Source of the DNA: Neodiprion pinetum
Taxonomy: Eukaryota; Arthropoda; Insecta; Hymenoptera; Diprionidae
Assembly: GCF_021155775.2 (NCBI RefSeq)
Contig: NC_060235.2
Coordinates: forward strand, 14,347,193 to 14,411,192
Direction of reading: 5' to 3'
DNA: 64,000 nucleotides
The notes beneath the pieces were generated by a model. The model saw nothing but the letters and a program-made list of their open reading frames with translations. It was not told the DNA's origin and did no database searches. Positions 52,461 through 63,434 of this stretch are shown here, in pieces (the stretch's first letter is position 1; each line of letters opens with the position of its first letter). A program made the translations under genes and the position numbers.

Positions 52461-54114
52461 GTGAGATTTCGTATCGAAGTCGTACTCTGCCAGTTCTAAG
52501 CTCCATCGTAATAAACGGGAATTAGGTTTCTTGACGCTTTGTACACATTTGAGTGGCTCGTGGTCTGTTATCAAAGTGAACTTCTGACCATAGATGTACG
52601 GGCGGGAGTGATTCATACTCCAGTAGGCGGCTAAGAATTCTTCATCAGGTACCGAGTAGTCTAATTCAGCGGGCTTGAGGGCTCGGGATGCGTATGCTAC
52701 CGGTAGGTCGGCACCGTCTTTATCTTGACTGAAAACTGCACCTATCGCGAATTTTGACGCGTCTGTAGTGAGCGTAAATGGTTTGTTGAAGTCCGGGTGT
52801 TGTAGAATTGGTTCTTTGCATAATCAATCGCGTAAGGTTTCAAAGGCAGACTGGTGTTCGGACGTCCAGATGAAAAGGGTATCCTTCTTCGTTGAATTGT
52901 TAAGGCATTCAGCAATTCTTCCAAAATTTGAAACAAATCTTCGGTAATTACCTAAAAGGCCAAGGAACTGTCTAACATTTTTGGGACTTTTGGGGACAGG
53001 ATACTCTTTTACAGCTTTCAATTTACCAGGGTCAGGTTTTACTCCTGACTCAGTTATGAGGTGTCCGAGGTAAACGACTTCTTTGCGCAAGAATTCGCAC
53101 TCGTCTGGCTGTAGAGTTAAACCAGCAGCGGTTAGTCGCTTCATAAGTTTCTGAAATTCAATTTCATGTTCTTGCAAGGTTCGAGCGTAAATAACTATGT
53201 CATCTAAATATACGAACATCTCGTTGCCTTGTATACCTAGGAGGACTTGGTCCATGAGCCTTTGAAACGTGGCGGGGGCGTTCTTTAGTCCGAAGGGCAC
53301 ACGAGAAAATTCATAATGGCCTCTAGGTGTCGAAAATGCAGTTTTCGTGCTGTGATCCGGATGCATGGGAATTTGGTGGAACCCGGAAGCAAGGTCGAAT
53401 GTGGAAAAGTATTTAGCTGAGCCAAGCTGGTCAAGGATTTCCGTGATATCGGGCATGGGGTATGCGTCGCCGACTGTTTTTTCGTTAAGTTTTCTGTAGT
53501 CGATTACCATACGCCATCGTTTATTGCCGTCACTATCCGGTTTTTTTTGGAACGATCCACACCGGGGAATTATACGGAGATGAGGAATCTTTAATAAGAT
53601 TTTGCTTGAGTAGTTGATCAACTTGGGATTTGATTTCGTCTTTGTGAATTTTGGGAAAACGGTATTGTTTGGTATGAATAGGTGTATTGTCCGTCGTGGG
53701 GATAGTGTGATGAGATAAATTGGTGTGGCCTAATTTATCACCTGGGAGATAAAAGAGATGGTTAAATTCTGTTACTAGGTTAGATATAGATTGTTTTTCG
53801 GTCTCATTCAAATGATCAAGATGTAAGCTGCTCTTTAGGACGTCCAATCTTTCTGACCTACTGTCAGTCAAGAGCACTGTTGCGGCACCGGGACAGGGTG
53901 TACTGTCGTCAGGGATAGGAGGATCGGATTGCAGTTGCGCGAGGTCAGTGGACTGGATGGGGCAGGAGGGGGAATTATTAGTCGGTCGCGATGTACGCTT
54001 GGCGGCAGAAAGAATTAATGAGTTGCTGAGGAGAGGCCCTAGGTACGAAACGAGGGTTTTGGCGCGGGCATCGCTGTGGTGTTCACTCGATGCAGTGGGC
54101 GTAGCGTTGGGCAT
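52461..54114 (-). pseudogene. pol: Reverse transcriptase and RNase H of the retroelement
   Basis: RT reads MVIDYRKLNEKT, YFSTFDLASGFHQIPM, FGLKNAPATFQRLMD and the YLDD catalytic box (about 53185-53200). The connection domain (VRQFLGLLGNYRRF) and RNase H (LTTDAS about 52750-52790, LITDHEPLKC about 52540) follow. Breaks: frameshift in an A8 run near 53545-53555, stop at 52824-52826, and a frameshift near 52450-52510 at the end of RNase H. The upstream linker at 53622-54114 is Ser/Pro-rich. Confidence 0.85.
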
Positions 54115-54780
54115 GGCTGTACTCAGTGGCTCGTCGAACTCGTCTAGGGTTACTGTTGGGGGTCTTATCTCTACGGCAGATTCGTTACAATTGAACGCGT
54201 ACGAGTAAGCGATGCCGTTCTGGTTTTCAACTAACGCTTCACCACATAGAACATTATTGCCTAAATGCGTTTAAGGTAACCTACTTTAGTGGCTGGGTTC
54301 GCAACTATTAGTGGGATGGCTTTCACGGTACGGGCCTGTATTGTAATTACACGCGTTTTTTCGGGCGCGGACGAGGGTTCATCGAATTTATCAAAGTGGA
54401 TTGACAATGAGGATCCAAGCATCACCGAGTTCGAGTTGAAAGAAATAGTTGCTTTCTCTTTTCGTAAGAAGGGCTGGCCTGAGATGCCGTCGTGCGGAAT
54501 GGGAAACAAGTCAGGGACCAAGTGAAAGGTATGGGATTTATTATTAAAACGTATTTCCGTTTTTGCGACAGTTTGCGTCTTTTTGTCTGTTATACCAGTC
54601 AGCGTCAAACGTTCGTCGGTTGTTCGTCGTACGAGGGGCCTAACGGAACTTTCTTTGACCAAGTTGACGTCTGCACCGGTGTCAATAATAAATGTAGATA
54701 TTTTTATTAGCTCGGGGGTGTCGATCGAAATTAGTGGAGGGTCAGCTGAAGCTGTTATGAGGATATGACTTGAAGATCGG
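54115..54780 (-). pseudogene. pol: Retroviral aspartic protease region
   Basis: FIIDTGADVNLV (about 54655-54690) is the catalytic triad of a retropepsin, and KVGYLKRI ends the conserved part. The reading frame is -1 relative to gag and begins before the gag stop codon (54785), consistent with a -1 frameshift for gag-pol. A frame break lies at about 54261-54270. Confidence 0.75.
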
Positions 54781-54784
54781 AACG

Positions 54785-55885
54785 CTAGTTGTTTGCATTG
54801 CGCGCGGACGCGTTCTCCCCGCGGGCGATGTTCCCATTTAAATGTTTATTTGAGCCTGCATTGCCTTGGTTATTACGCGGAAAGGATCTACATCGGTCTA
54901 CTGTGTGGCCTCTGCGATTACAATTGTCGCAGTATAGTTCTTGATTTCTGTTGGTCCTGTTGCATTCATTGTGGAAGTGGCCCATTCTGCGACATTTGGT
55001 ACGATATCTTTTACTTTGCAAACGGTGACATTCCGTGATGGAGTGACCCTGGTGGTTACAAAATTGACAAGTGCTGGGCAGAGCATTCACGTGGTCAGCA
55101 GAACTGGTGTTCGGATGGAGCGCTTGGGCGTAGGTTCCGGGTTCGGTACGAGGTGCTGGTTGATAAACGTAACCACGTGTGGGCAATGACATCAGGGGGG
55201 GGATAGAGGAGGCCGCGGTGGGCACCTAAGACGGAAGAGCAGTATGGGGGGGTAACGGCAGACACATGGGTGCAGAGGGGGTAAAATAATGTGCGGAGAA
55301 TTGCATCTGACGGTTAATTAGCTCGGCTTCTTCACCTTCGGCGATGCTGACGGCAGTTTCGAAGGTTGGTAATGGTCTGATAGTAGCGATTCTCCACTCC
55401 AATTCTGGCCGAAGCCCTCTAATAAACGATCTAGAGGTATCCTTCTTTAGATCGTTCAGTAGAAGCGTTGCTAAGTCTGGTGGGTGTTTGGCTATGATCG
55501 CTGTGCTTATTTCTTTTGATATTGCTCTTATTCTGCACGAGTAATCTATGATGCGCTCATATGGTTGTTGTGTAATTCTATCTAATTGAGCAGATAACTG
55601 GCGTATGGGGATATCCGGGCGGTATGCTCGGCTAAGGGCAGTTATGAGGTCCTCGACGTCATTACAGTTAATGCCTATTAAATATTGGGAAGCGGGGCCT
55701 GTAACCTTTGATTGCGCAAATTTGGCGAAGGTCATTTTATCCGAAGCTTTTATAAGAGTATCTACGTGACGTAATTGTTCTACAAATGAGTCAAAGGGCA
55801 TGTTGTGGCCTTCAAAATGGGGGATTGTCGGCAAGACATCTTTTACTGACCAAAAGTTTGAACCGGTTTCGTTAATTGGTGCCAT
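54785..55885 (-). pseudogene. gag: gag with three zinc knuckles, one internal stop
   Basis: The ATG at 55885 begins a capsid-type protein (FSHFE-like IPHFEG, DRITQQPYERIIDY, FIRGLRPELEWRI). A TAG at 55226-55228 interrupts the frame before the nucleocapsid. Knuckle 1 CQFCNHQGHSITEC and knuckle 3 CDNCNRRGHTVDRC are complete. Knuckle 2 (RTKCRRMGHFHNEC) has Arg in place of its first Cys. It ends at 54785. Confidence 0.85.
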
Positions 55886-56464
55886 GTCGATTTAAGCAGG
55901 GTATTGCAAGTATAGGAATAAAAATATCAACTCAACACTAAGACTTAGAATAGACTTACAGGGCGAAGGTAAACGCAAAAACAGAGTACAGCATAGTTGT
56001 AGGCAGCTGGACGCAGGTGAAACTTGAAGAGGCGATACACTTCATGCGTCTGCACGAGGAGGGTATAGATGAGGTACTCCGTGGCGTTTTGATAAATAAG
56101 TGTGGTAATCCAGGTCTTAGGGCGATGCCACTTTCGGGTCCAGATTCTCGTTTCAACAGGGTTGCAGGAGTCCGAATGAGCGGGAAGGGTCCATTCAATA
56201 TTTGTTGGTTCGAAGGGTGATGTGTGCAGATGCGGTGTGCGGCTTAACTTCGCTATCGCACCGAATTTCCACTCGCTACACAGTTATTCAACGTCGTGCG
56301 TATCGATGAATTTCAGTAGTACCAAAATGTGACGGAGTTCGTTCGTAACACGGCTATCACTGATTGGTACGGCGTTAGAAATTTTGAGCACTGAACACTT
56401 TCGTAGAAAACATGCAGCACTGCACTGACGGGTAGGTCGACGGGCAAAACCGCTGCCACCAAAA
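55886..56464 (-). promoter_or_regulatory. 5' leader with primer-binding site
   Basis: About 580 bases between 5' LTR and gag. On the minus strand TGGTGGCAGCGG (56450-56461), three bases inside the LTR, is the expected tRNA primer-binding site. I cannot assign the tRNA with confidence. Confidence 0.65.
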
Positions 56465-56901
56465 TGTTACGGGGTAGATTGTGTAGGCTACGATGAGCGG
56501 TAATCGGAGCGTACTCCACGCCCAGCCAAGGTGTTATTTGGCTATTGTAGGGTCCGTTCACGTCGACTATGCACTCGCGTGCTACTACTCCCAATGCAGG
56601 AAGGGAATGGAATAGAAAGGGATCGGTATTAAGGGAAGGTAAACGAATTAAAGTATATTATTGTTTGTTAGTGGTCAATGCAACAGAGTCGGTCAAGGGA
56701 AAAAGGGTATAGTCTTGGTTTAGAGGGAAAGGTGTCTTGCTTGAGTGCTGGGATGGATCTGCCTGGTTTTGCGGGATGTAGCAGGCAAGCTAGCCGCGAG
56801 TTACAGGAGAACCTGCTGACTCGCGAACGATAAGGGTAGACTACAGAGCGTGAGGTAACTAGGAGCGTGAGAAAGGAATATGAAGTCTGGAGGACGTAAC
56901 A
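56465..56901 (-). repeat. 5' LTR of the retroelement
   Basis: 437 bases, same ends as 46426-46862. Roughly 20 substitutions and no clear indels separate the two LTRs, about 4-5 percent by eye. Confidence 0.9.
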
Positions 56902-57030
56902 GTTTTCTGGACACTTTTTTTCATTTTCCGAAAACTTTTTTTCATTCTCTGGAAACTTTTTTTCATTTTCTGAAAACTTTTTTTCGTTTCCCGAAACTTT
57001 TTTTTCATTTTCTGAAAACTTTTCTTGTGG
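56902..57030. repeat. ACTTTTTTTC-type tandem repeat, right part
   Basis: Five to six units of about 21-22 bases (CTGAAAACTTTTTTTCATTTT variants), continuing the array cut at 46425. Confidence 0.85.
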
Positions 57031-57225
57031 TAAACGAATAAATATGAATAATTTCTCGATATGTTAATAATAATAAATAAATAATTGTTAAGTATATGAA
57101 TTCACATTTTTAAATCCATTCAATATCGTATTGATGGTGAAACGTTTCCGCCCGATGGTGGATCGTCCAAGGCGTCAAACATCAAATATTCACATCGATT
57201 TTACGTCTACAGTTTTATCCTATAG
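57031..57225. other. Spacer before P2 PolB
   Basis: AT-rich non-coding DNA. A small ORF across its end (57131-57364, plus strand) overlaps the antisense of PolB and is probably spurious. Confidence 0.4.
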
Positions 57226-60200
57226 CTATTGGGGGGCTGGGACAAACCCCCAAGGTACGGTGTCGGTCTGTCCAGGTATCAATTGCCGCTTGTCATCCGG
57301 CCAACTCAGAGCCAATTTTTTCTTGTATGATCGTGCCTCTTTCGTGTTCTTTGCTGCGGATTAAACACTGTGGAAGAGTCGACTCTTGGTAAGCCGTCAG
57401 ACAGCGCTTATAATCATCAAACGTGATGCTATTTATCGATGAATTTTTCACACCCTTCGCACGCTTACTCACTTTTACGCCACTGTCATATATTTTCCCA
57501 TCCTCACCCATAGTAGTAAATGTGTACAGCTTTGCTCGCAGTCCCACAAACTCTGTCATAATTCTACCATTATTTTAATCCTTCATTAGCCCTAGTTGTT
57601 TTTTGTTTTTAAGGGGAATACCATACACATTGTCGGGCGGATAGTTAGAGGTATCAAACATTGTATCTACATCACGTTTGTTGATATCGTAGGTATTAGG
57701 CACATTGAATTGATAAATAAGGCTGTCTGTGTCGGTATACATCAATTTAGCTTGTTTGTTCGAGAAGTTGGTTTCAATATAATTATAGTGGAAATCGTGG
57801 AGAAAGATTTTTGACAGATCGAGAATTGATGCGCCGACGTAGATAGGTTTGGCGAAGTGAACTTTGACACGATTCATTTTAATAATAACCATATCAGTGC
57901 CAAATACGGTGCAGCTGTGAAAGTCTGCTCGGACAATAAGCGTTCCCGCACCACCTCTTCCCACCCATTTTGTGACCAATTTAACATCTTTATGATTTTG
58001 AAAATTCTCCATAGTCTTGCCGAACACAACGTTGTTCATTAGTTTATACAAGTTTTTCTCAAATTCATTCCTAGACTGCTTACGCATGTCTGTGTTGAGA
58101 GTGATGTACGGCTCGAGTCATAGAGATTGTGCAAACTTCAAAATTCCATGCACTTTCGTTAATTTCAATCCTTAACTCAAACACTGTTTCAAATTTCTAT
58201 AGTGCAATGTATACTTTGCCTTGGGGTGAAGGGTAGTCGCGAGTTTGGCATTTTCACTACTTGGAGGGGTAAAATGTTCGAGGCAAAGAGGTAAGTCTTT
58301 GTGATCGTCGTGGAGTTCCACAGGGTAGTCCAAATCTGCCTCCAGAAAGTAACCGATCGGCGAATCGTCCGGATGATTTGTTATATCGATGTGCTGATAC
58401 TCCCACTCGAACGAACCGATTGGTAAATGCACGCTCATAGCTGCATCGTACAGATTATTCACGTCAAAATACGCGAGATATGATTCCACGTTACTATGAT
58501 CAAAATCTTCCACGAATCTATTATTGGCCCGAGCGTGTCGATTAGAAGATTGTGCTGCGCCGCCTGGAATGGCTCTTTCAATGAATAACACCATTTCAGG
58601 GTTGTCTGAAAGTTGCAAATTTACATAAGTATGTTTGAGCATCGCGTCAAAAGCAAGTCCCGGTGCAGTGTAGTAGTACAACGGATCTAAATCGTATGTT
58701 TTGAAGCAGCTAGCGCGGAAATTTTCGAAAATATCGGCAAGCAAAAGAACATCGGTCTTTAAATATGAATCTGAATAGCCCCCCAATGACTCTAAATGGA
58801 ATTCCACCCAAACAGTTTTCGCGTGCTCGTAATCGGTGTCCCTAATATTTGAATTGGTGAGATGAGAGAAGAAATGCGTCTTTGCAGGTAATCGCGTGTC
58901 ATCGAGTTTCCTCCAACAATCGACGTGTTAATCGGGAAAAACGCCTTTGCGGGTCATCAAACTGAACTGAGTCAGGTTAGTACTAAATTTACGTGTTATG
59001 CGTTGATCGGTATCGGTCAAATATGTGAAAGTTTATCGATGCTGCTAGCCATAAATCGAAAAGAATCGATGAATCTCAATTGCATCATTGTTCCATTGAC
59101 GGGTTTCGTGAAGGATGTATATTTTTCCTTATTTATGGGTAGCAGTGTAATTTTACCGGGGAAAGTTGACGCTAGGGATTTTATCAAAAAGTGACAATCG
59201 TAACCGGACAAATTGTGGAAAACTATTGGAATTGTGTGCGACTCTCTGAAATTCAAATTACACCGATTATGAGCAGGATCACGATATTTACCCGTGAAGT
59301 GACAGTGATCGTAACACTTTTTCTCCCTAGGGGTAAACGGTTTTTCACAAATATAACAATTCTTTGCGCGTATGTGACGATCGCGTTGCACTTGGGTAAG
59401 AGCCTTCATCGGAATTATGTTTTTGATGCGTGACTCTACTTGAATTGATAAATCTTTAATCTCTTTCATGAACCAATCTATGCAATCGACAACGCGTTTA
59501 CCGTGGAACTCCGATAATGTCTCATCGTACGCGCAATGTACGTAGTACCCCACACTGTGCGGGACATGCTTTTGAATTTTACAAGTCTCACGAGTTTCAA
59601 ACTCATCCACGGGTTCGGGGATTAATATACATTCGAGATCGGCGTATACGACAAACTGAACGGTGCCTTTGTTTTGAAAATTGGAAAATACTAAATCTTT
59701 CCACTTGGCAAATTCCATGCGTACTTTATTTAGCATAATACAATCTTGTCGATGATTGTCGTAGGCATGTTTCACGCTGAAGTGGCACAAACATCTGTCA
59801 CATAAAAACAGTCGACCATCATGATCAGACAATTGTTTGCTCACCAATCGGGAAAGATATTTAATCCAAGCAAAGTGGAATCTCGGTGCAAACTCACCAG
59901 TCATATCGTCTTCCGGATTACTCTCAACCATTAGAAGATGGATCGTGTCAATGTTTACGCTACGCAAATTTTTACTCAAATAAATTGGCACGATGACGTT
60001 TTTATTTGATTTTGCATGATGTAAAAAAGTTTGAGATTCTAACCCATATACGTTGATTCGCAAATTATTGAATCTCTCAAGCTTTTTCACATCATGTAGA
60101 GTAGCAGGGAATTTGATACCTGTACAGTCCAACTCGGAAATATAGTGACGATAGTTGTGAGTCCTATCATGTGTTCCTACCAGGTGTTGATCTTGACCGG

Positions 60201-61013
60201 GTGGAGGGCTGCTATGACGGACCAGAGAATGCATCTTTCGTCCTCGTTCCTCACGTTCACCACCGCTCTCTTTCGTTGAATGTCTTGGGGCAGCTCGACG
60301 AATGTTGAAGCCCCCGTAGCGAGAGGCTGGTAGCGATTGATATTAACAGCGATGTTAAGGATCTCAATCATACTCCAGCCGGAATCGCATTGGTCGAAAT
60401 CTTCCACCTTTGATAGCAGATCACCCCGTGCACGTGTAAGCCAGCCATTTATATCGCTCGATGGGAGAAGAATCGCCACGTTGGATGTGTTGAAGCTCTT
60501 AACTTCGGTGGAGATCTCGTCGTGTTTGGCATTTTCGAATTTGCACGATAATACGAGGTCAACCTCCACATTTCCCTCCTCGCGCAGTATCAGCTCTAAC
60601 TTCTCGGTGACGACGCGCTGCACATCGTGCAGAAAGGCGTCCATATTCTTATGACGGAGATTTGTCACAACCCTCGTTCTGATCCGGCTGGCAAAAGCAC
60701 TATCCACGTCGTCCCACTGTACACCCGGAGGAGTACCGATATTTCCACCCGTCACCACCGTGCATTGCTGCAACTGCCTGATCTTTGTCACCCAAGATTG
60801 TAGGAGTGTGATCGTATGTTGGATCCGTATTTTCGCACCAACGTTTGTTCCTCGTTGCATGGAAATATTGCGCAGAACTTCGATATTCGCAATTCCAATA
60901 TCAGTCCAATGATTGATGACAGCGTCATTCTCTTCTCCGGGTGGTTGCTCTCTCAGCAAATTGTTCGTCCCCTCCATCTGCTCTGCAAGTCCCATATACG
61001 CTTCGACGACCAT
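57226..61013 (-). pseudogene. polB: Protein-primed family B DNA polymerase, P2 copy
   Basis: The ATG at 61013 is chosen by alignment to P1; an upstream TTG-initiated extension is not conserved. The order is the same as P1: N-terminal domain with VNVRNEDERCILWSV, YADLECIL (exonuclease I, about 59640), zinc-ribbon/HNH-like CYICEKPF...DHCHFTG (about 59280-59370), HNLSGYDCHFLI, motif A DVNNLYDAAMS (about 58450-58490; Gly replaced by Asp), motif B MNNVVFGKTMEN (about 58010-58050) and motif C YTDTDSL (about 57715-57745). Lesions include frameshifts near 60190, 59025 and 57310 and stops near 58929, 58172, 58117 and 57575. Confidence 0.9.
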
Positions 61014-61109
61014 GACTTTGACGTTGATATAAGCTGAACTCTGTATAACTTTAGACTTGCATGTATCGTGTAAGACTGATGAGTCTGCATCGGTTGCGTT
61101 GAGCTTATA

Positions 61110-61400
61110 TAGGAAAAATCGGTCAACGAAAAGCAGGTAGGGAACAGTGTTTGGCGTGAAAAAAATCTTGTCTTGCCCGCTCTTGACCGGCTGGTATATG
61201 TACACACAGTTTTGGGTTTGACCACTCTTCATAGCGAACAATTTGGAGCCTGCACATCCCCAACCATATTAGCGTGGGGTATGCAACGAGCAAAAAATCG
61301 GCAAACGAAAAGCTGGTAGTACGCAGTGTTTGGCGTGAGAAAAATCTTGTCTCGCCAACCCTTGACCGGATGGTATGTGCTGATGCAGTTTGATATATGT
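61110..61400. repeat. Imperfect ~110-base duplication upstream of P2 PolB
   Basis: 61118-61210 (CGAAAAGCAGGTAGGGAACAG...CTTGACCGGCTGGTATATG) and 61296-61390 (CGAAAAGCTGGTAGTACGCA...CTTGACCGGATGGTATGTG) share most positions, including AGTGTTTGGCGTGA and AAATCTTGTCT. This may be promoter or replication-related sequence; no function is evident. Confidence 0.7.
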
Positions 61401-61920
61401 ATGGAAATAATTGTAGAAAAATGGGCGAATGAAACTATCGTAATAATTGTAGATGTCGAACATAGCGATGATGATGATGATGATGATGATAATGTTAGCG
61501 AACAGGATAACGATAATGATTTTATGGATTATTTTAAGGAATAAACCACGCTAAATTCACAATTATTGATTATATATTTTTCACAAGTAAAAATTCATAA
61601 CATTTACATTTTTTAGCACGAGAATGGGTGAAAGTTATAAAGATATATATTTGTAATGTATCCTATTTCTAGATTTTAATTTTATCGAATAGTAAATTTT
61701 TTTAATTCTATGTATAAGCTATGATATAATTGAGATTGATTCTATTGAATATTCTACATATAAACCCGAATATAATTGTATATATTGTAATAAATTCTAT
61801 CGTTATTTTGGTAAATATTGTCCATATTATTTATACACACGATTGCAACCTAGACAGTCTTTAATTAGAGGATTCGGTCCATCCACGATATCGCCATCGG
61901 GTCCTGGTGTGTAATGTATG
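61401..61920. other. AT-rich gap with a GAT trinucleotide run
   Basis: Contains (GAT)8-like sequence at 61465-61495 inside a small plus-strand ORF of doubtful reality, then more than 300 bases of AT-rich DNA with no gene. Confidence 0.5.
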
Positions 61921-62676
61921 CTACATCTGCGGAAACCCTGCGATGACGTAGTCCATTTTCATATTCTCTGGTAGTTTATCCCACGCATCATTGATGGAGT
62001 TTGATGCGAATGTGCGAATAAATTCTTTTAGTAAAAAAGCTATATCCTCGGACATCATTGCCCTTAAACCGTCCAATTCTTTGTACAGATGGAAGGATTT
62101 CTCGAGGGAGCTGGTACACTCCTTCGAATACCAACTTCTTAGTCGCTGCACATTTTCAAAGGCACGATTGTATACCGGGATGTATTCAGAGTTGTCATCA
62201 TACCAAATTCAGCCTGGCGCTGCTGCTTGCTGGAGGTTATTCGCTGGAGAGTATCCATGGTTCACGTCATGCCACGGTGCCGCTTCCATATACCTCAATT
62301 TTACCATTGCAGGGGGTATGATATGCAAATCTTCCATATTAATAACCCTCGTTGTACCATCGACGATCTCCGTGAGCCATGCTTTCTTCTCCGCCCCTTT
62401 GACGTATACGTAACGCGCATGTCCAACTATTTTACTCACAATCTTCGTCACATCCTCGTGAGATTTGTTGCTCGCATTCCATGATATTCCGTGGTGATTG
62501 TGTGTCAACCATACATTGGTAGCTGTACATTCAAGTGGTAAGCTTGCCAAATCATAGGGCGGCTTGAAAATGATGTAATCCAGACCCGATCCGTTTACAT
62601 TCATGACTGCGACTTCCTTGGGTACAAACTTCATGTTATGACCAATAAAACATTGCACCTCTAGGATCATCGCCAT
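61921..62676 (-). pseudogene. Conserved Polinton protein, putative DEDD-type nuclease, P2 copy
   Basis: The ATG lies at 62676, or two codons later. ILEVQCF, FVPKEVAVM, IIFKPPYDL, HHGISW and YVYVKGAEKKAWL match the P1 gene at 18442. The first acidic position is Glu here and Asp in P1. A stop at 62209-62211 interrupts a frame that then runs to 61921, giving a longer C-terminus than in P1. It lies between PolB and the OB gene. Confidence 0.5.
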
Positions 62677-62816
62677 GTTGAGGAGTGGAAATGTTGCGCC
62701 CGATTATATACTGACGGATTGGTATGTGGAAGACTGACAATTCCATCTCCAGCACACCCGCTTTTATCCCCTCGTGGATGAACTTTGTGGAAGTAGAAGG
62801 GGGTCGCATAGTTTAT

Positions 62817-63131
62817 TTATGGCACATAAACGCATGAAAATTCAAACTTGTTGAATTCTTCACCAAGGTATTTCATTGGCAGATGATATTCCCTGGCCAT
62901 GCTACACATTTCAGTCAGCTGACTGGAATCTTCTTGTAGAACTCTTACGATTCTCGGTAGTAAGGAGACGTTGTATTCTCCATCGATCGTCGCCAGAACA
63001 CGCACCCCGAATTTTGTTTTGAATAGTCGTAACCCGATGACGTCATACACTCCCCCAATTTCGAGTTCCGACATCTTCTTGGTTGGCAGATTCTCCAGGC
63101 GGCTGACGTGGTTAACTTTTGCTAGATCCAT
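62817..63131 (-). CDS. Small OB-fold-like (putative ssDNA-binding) protein, P2 copy
   Basis: 104 residues, intact: MDLAKVNHVSRLENLPTKK, VYDVIGLRLFKTKFGVRVLATI, LLPRIVRVL and MKYLGEEFNKFEF. Homologous to 17653-17961 in P1. Here it follows PolB at the right end, whereas in P1 it lies before the hexon at the left end. No coiled-coil ORF is visible upstream of it. Confidence 0.6.
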   Translation of the reverse strand: MDLAKVNHVSRLENLPTKKMSELEIGGVYDVIGLRLFKTKFGVRVLATIDGEYNVSLLPRIVRVLQEDSSQLTEMCSMAREYHLPMKYLGEEFNKFEFSCVYVP

Positions 63132-63434
63132 CGCGTTTCGAGGTTATTTCACAAGCGAGAACAGTTCACAATGAGAATACGATGAGAACAGAATGACGAT
63201 CACGATAGATGTACGTTCTACCAGGTGTCCCATTTCAAAGTACCACCTGATTTATCTCGAAAAAGACTGCTTTGATCGAAAATTGACTTCAGTGAAACCT
63301 CTAGGGCTCAAAGGGGGACGTTCGAAAAAAAAATTGTTTTCAGTTTCAAATTCGAAATGGCGGCGCTACGATGGCAGACATGTTTTTTTTAAATGGGAAC
63401 ATGACTTTTTTCTTCTACCAAAAAATTCATCACA
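63132..63434. other. Region between P2 and the foldback element
   Basis: Non-coding. ACCAGGTGTCCCATTTCAAA at about 63218 and GCGGCGCTACGATGGCAGAC at about 63360 look like mobile-element sequence, and this stretch may belong to the foldback element, whose other arm runs out of the window. Confidence 0.35.

Larger units (their letters stand above)
46426..56901 (-). mobile_element. Envelope-bearing Ty3/gypsy (errantivirus-like) element with macrodomains
   Basis: 10,476 bases, gag-pol-env on the minus strand, flanked by 437-base LTRs that differ at about 20 positions by eye. The LTRs run TGTTACG...CGTAACA. A 4-base GTTT lies on each side (46422-46425 and 56902-56905), a possible target duplication, though in repetitive sequence. 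The insertion separates the P2 integrase from P2 PolB and divides a tandem repeat. gag, pol and env all carry breaks, so it is a fossil of moderate age. Confidence 0.9.
39500..63135 (+). mobile_element. Polinton/adintovirus-like element P2, split by a retroelement
   Basis: Same central gene order as P1 but clearly diverged sequence (a second lineage). Hexon, penton, protease and PLA2 on minus (39592-42944); ATPase, DUF8207-like, fibre-like and integrase on plus (43034-46156); then, after a 10.5-kb LTR element, PolB (57226-61013), the putative nuclease and the OB gene on minus. No terminal inverted repeats were recognised; the boundaries given are approximate. Most genes carry stops. Confidence 0.85.

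Noticed and set aside
56902..57030. Possible CRISPR or origin repeats
   Set aside because: Short T-rich tandem array without spacers, split by the retroelement.
61326..61544. 72-residue plus-strand ORF with an Asp run
   Set aside because: Its acidic part is the GAT repeat and its start lies in the duplicated block upstream of PolB, antisense to the gene.
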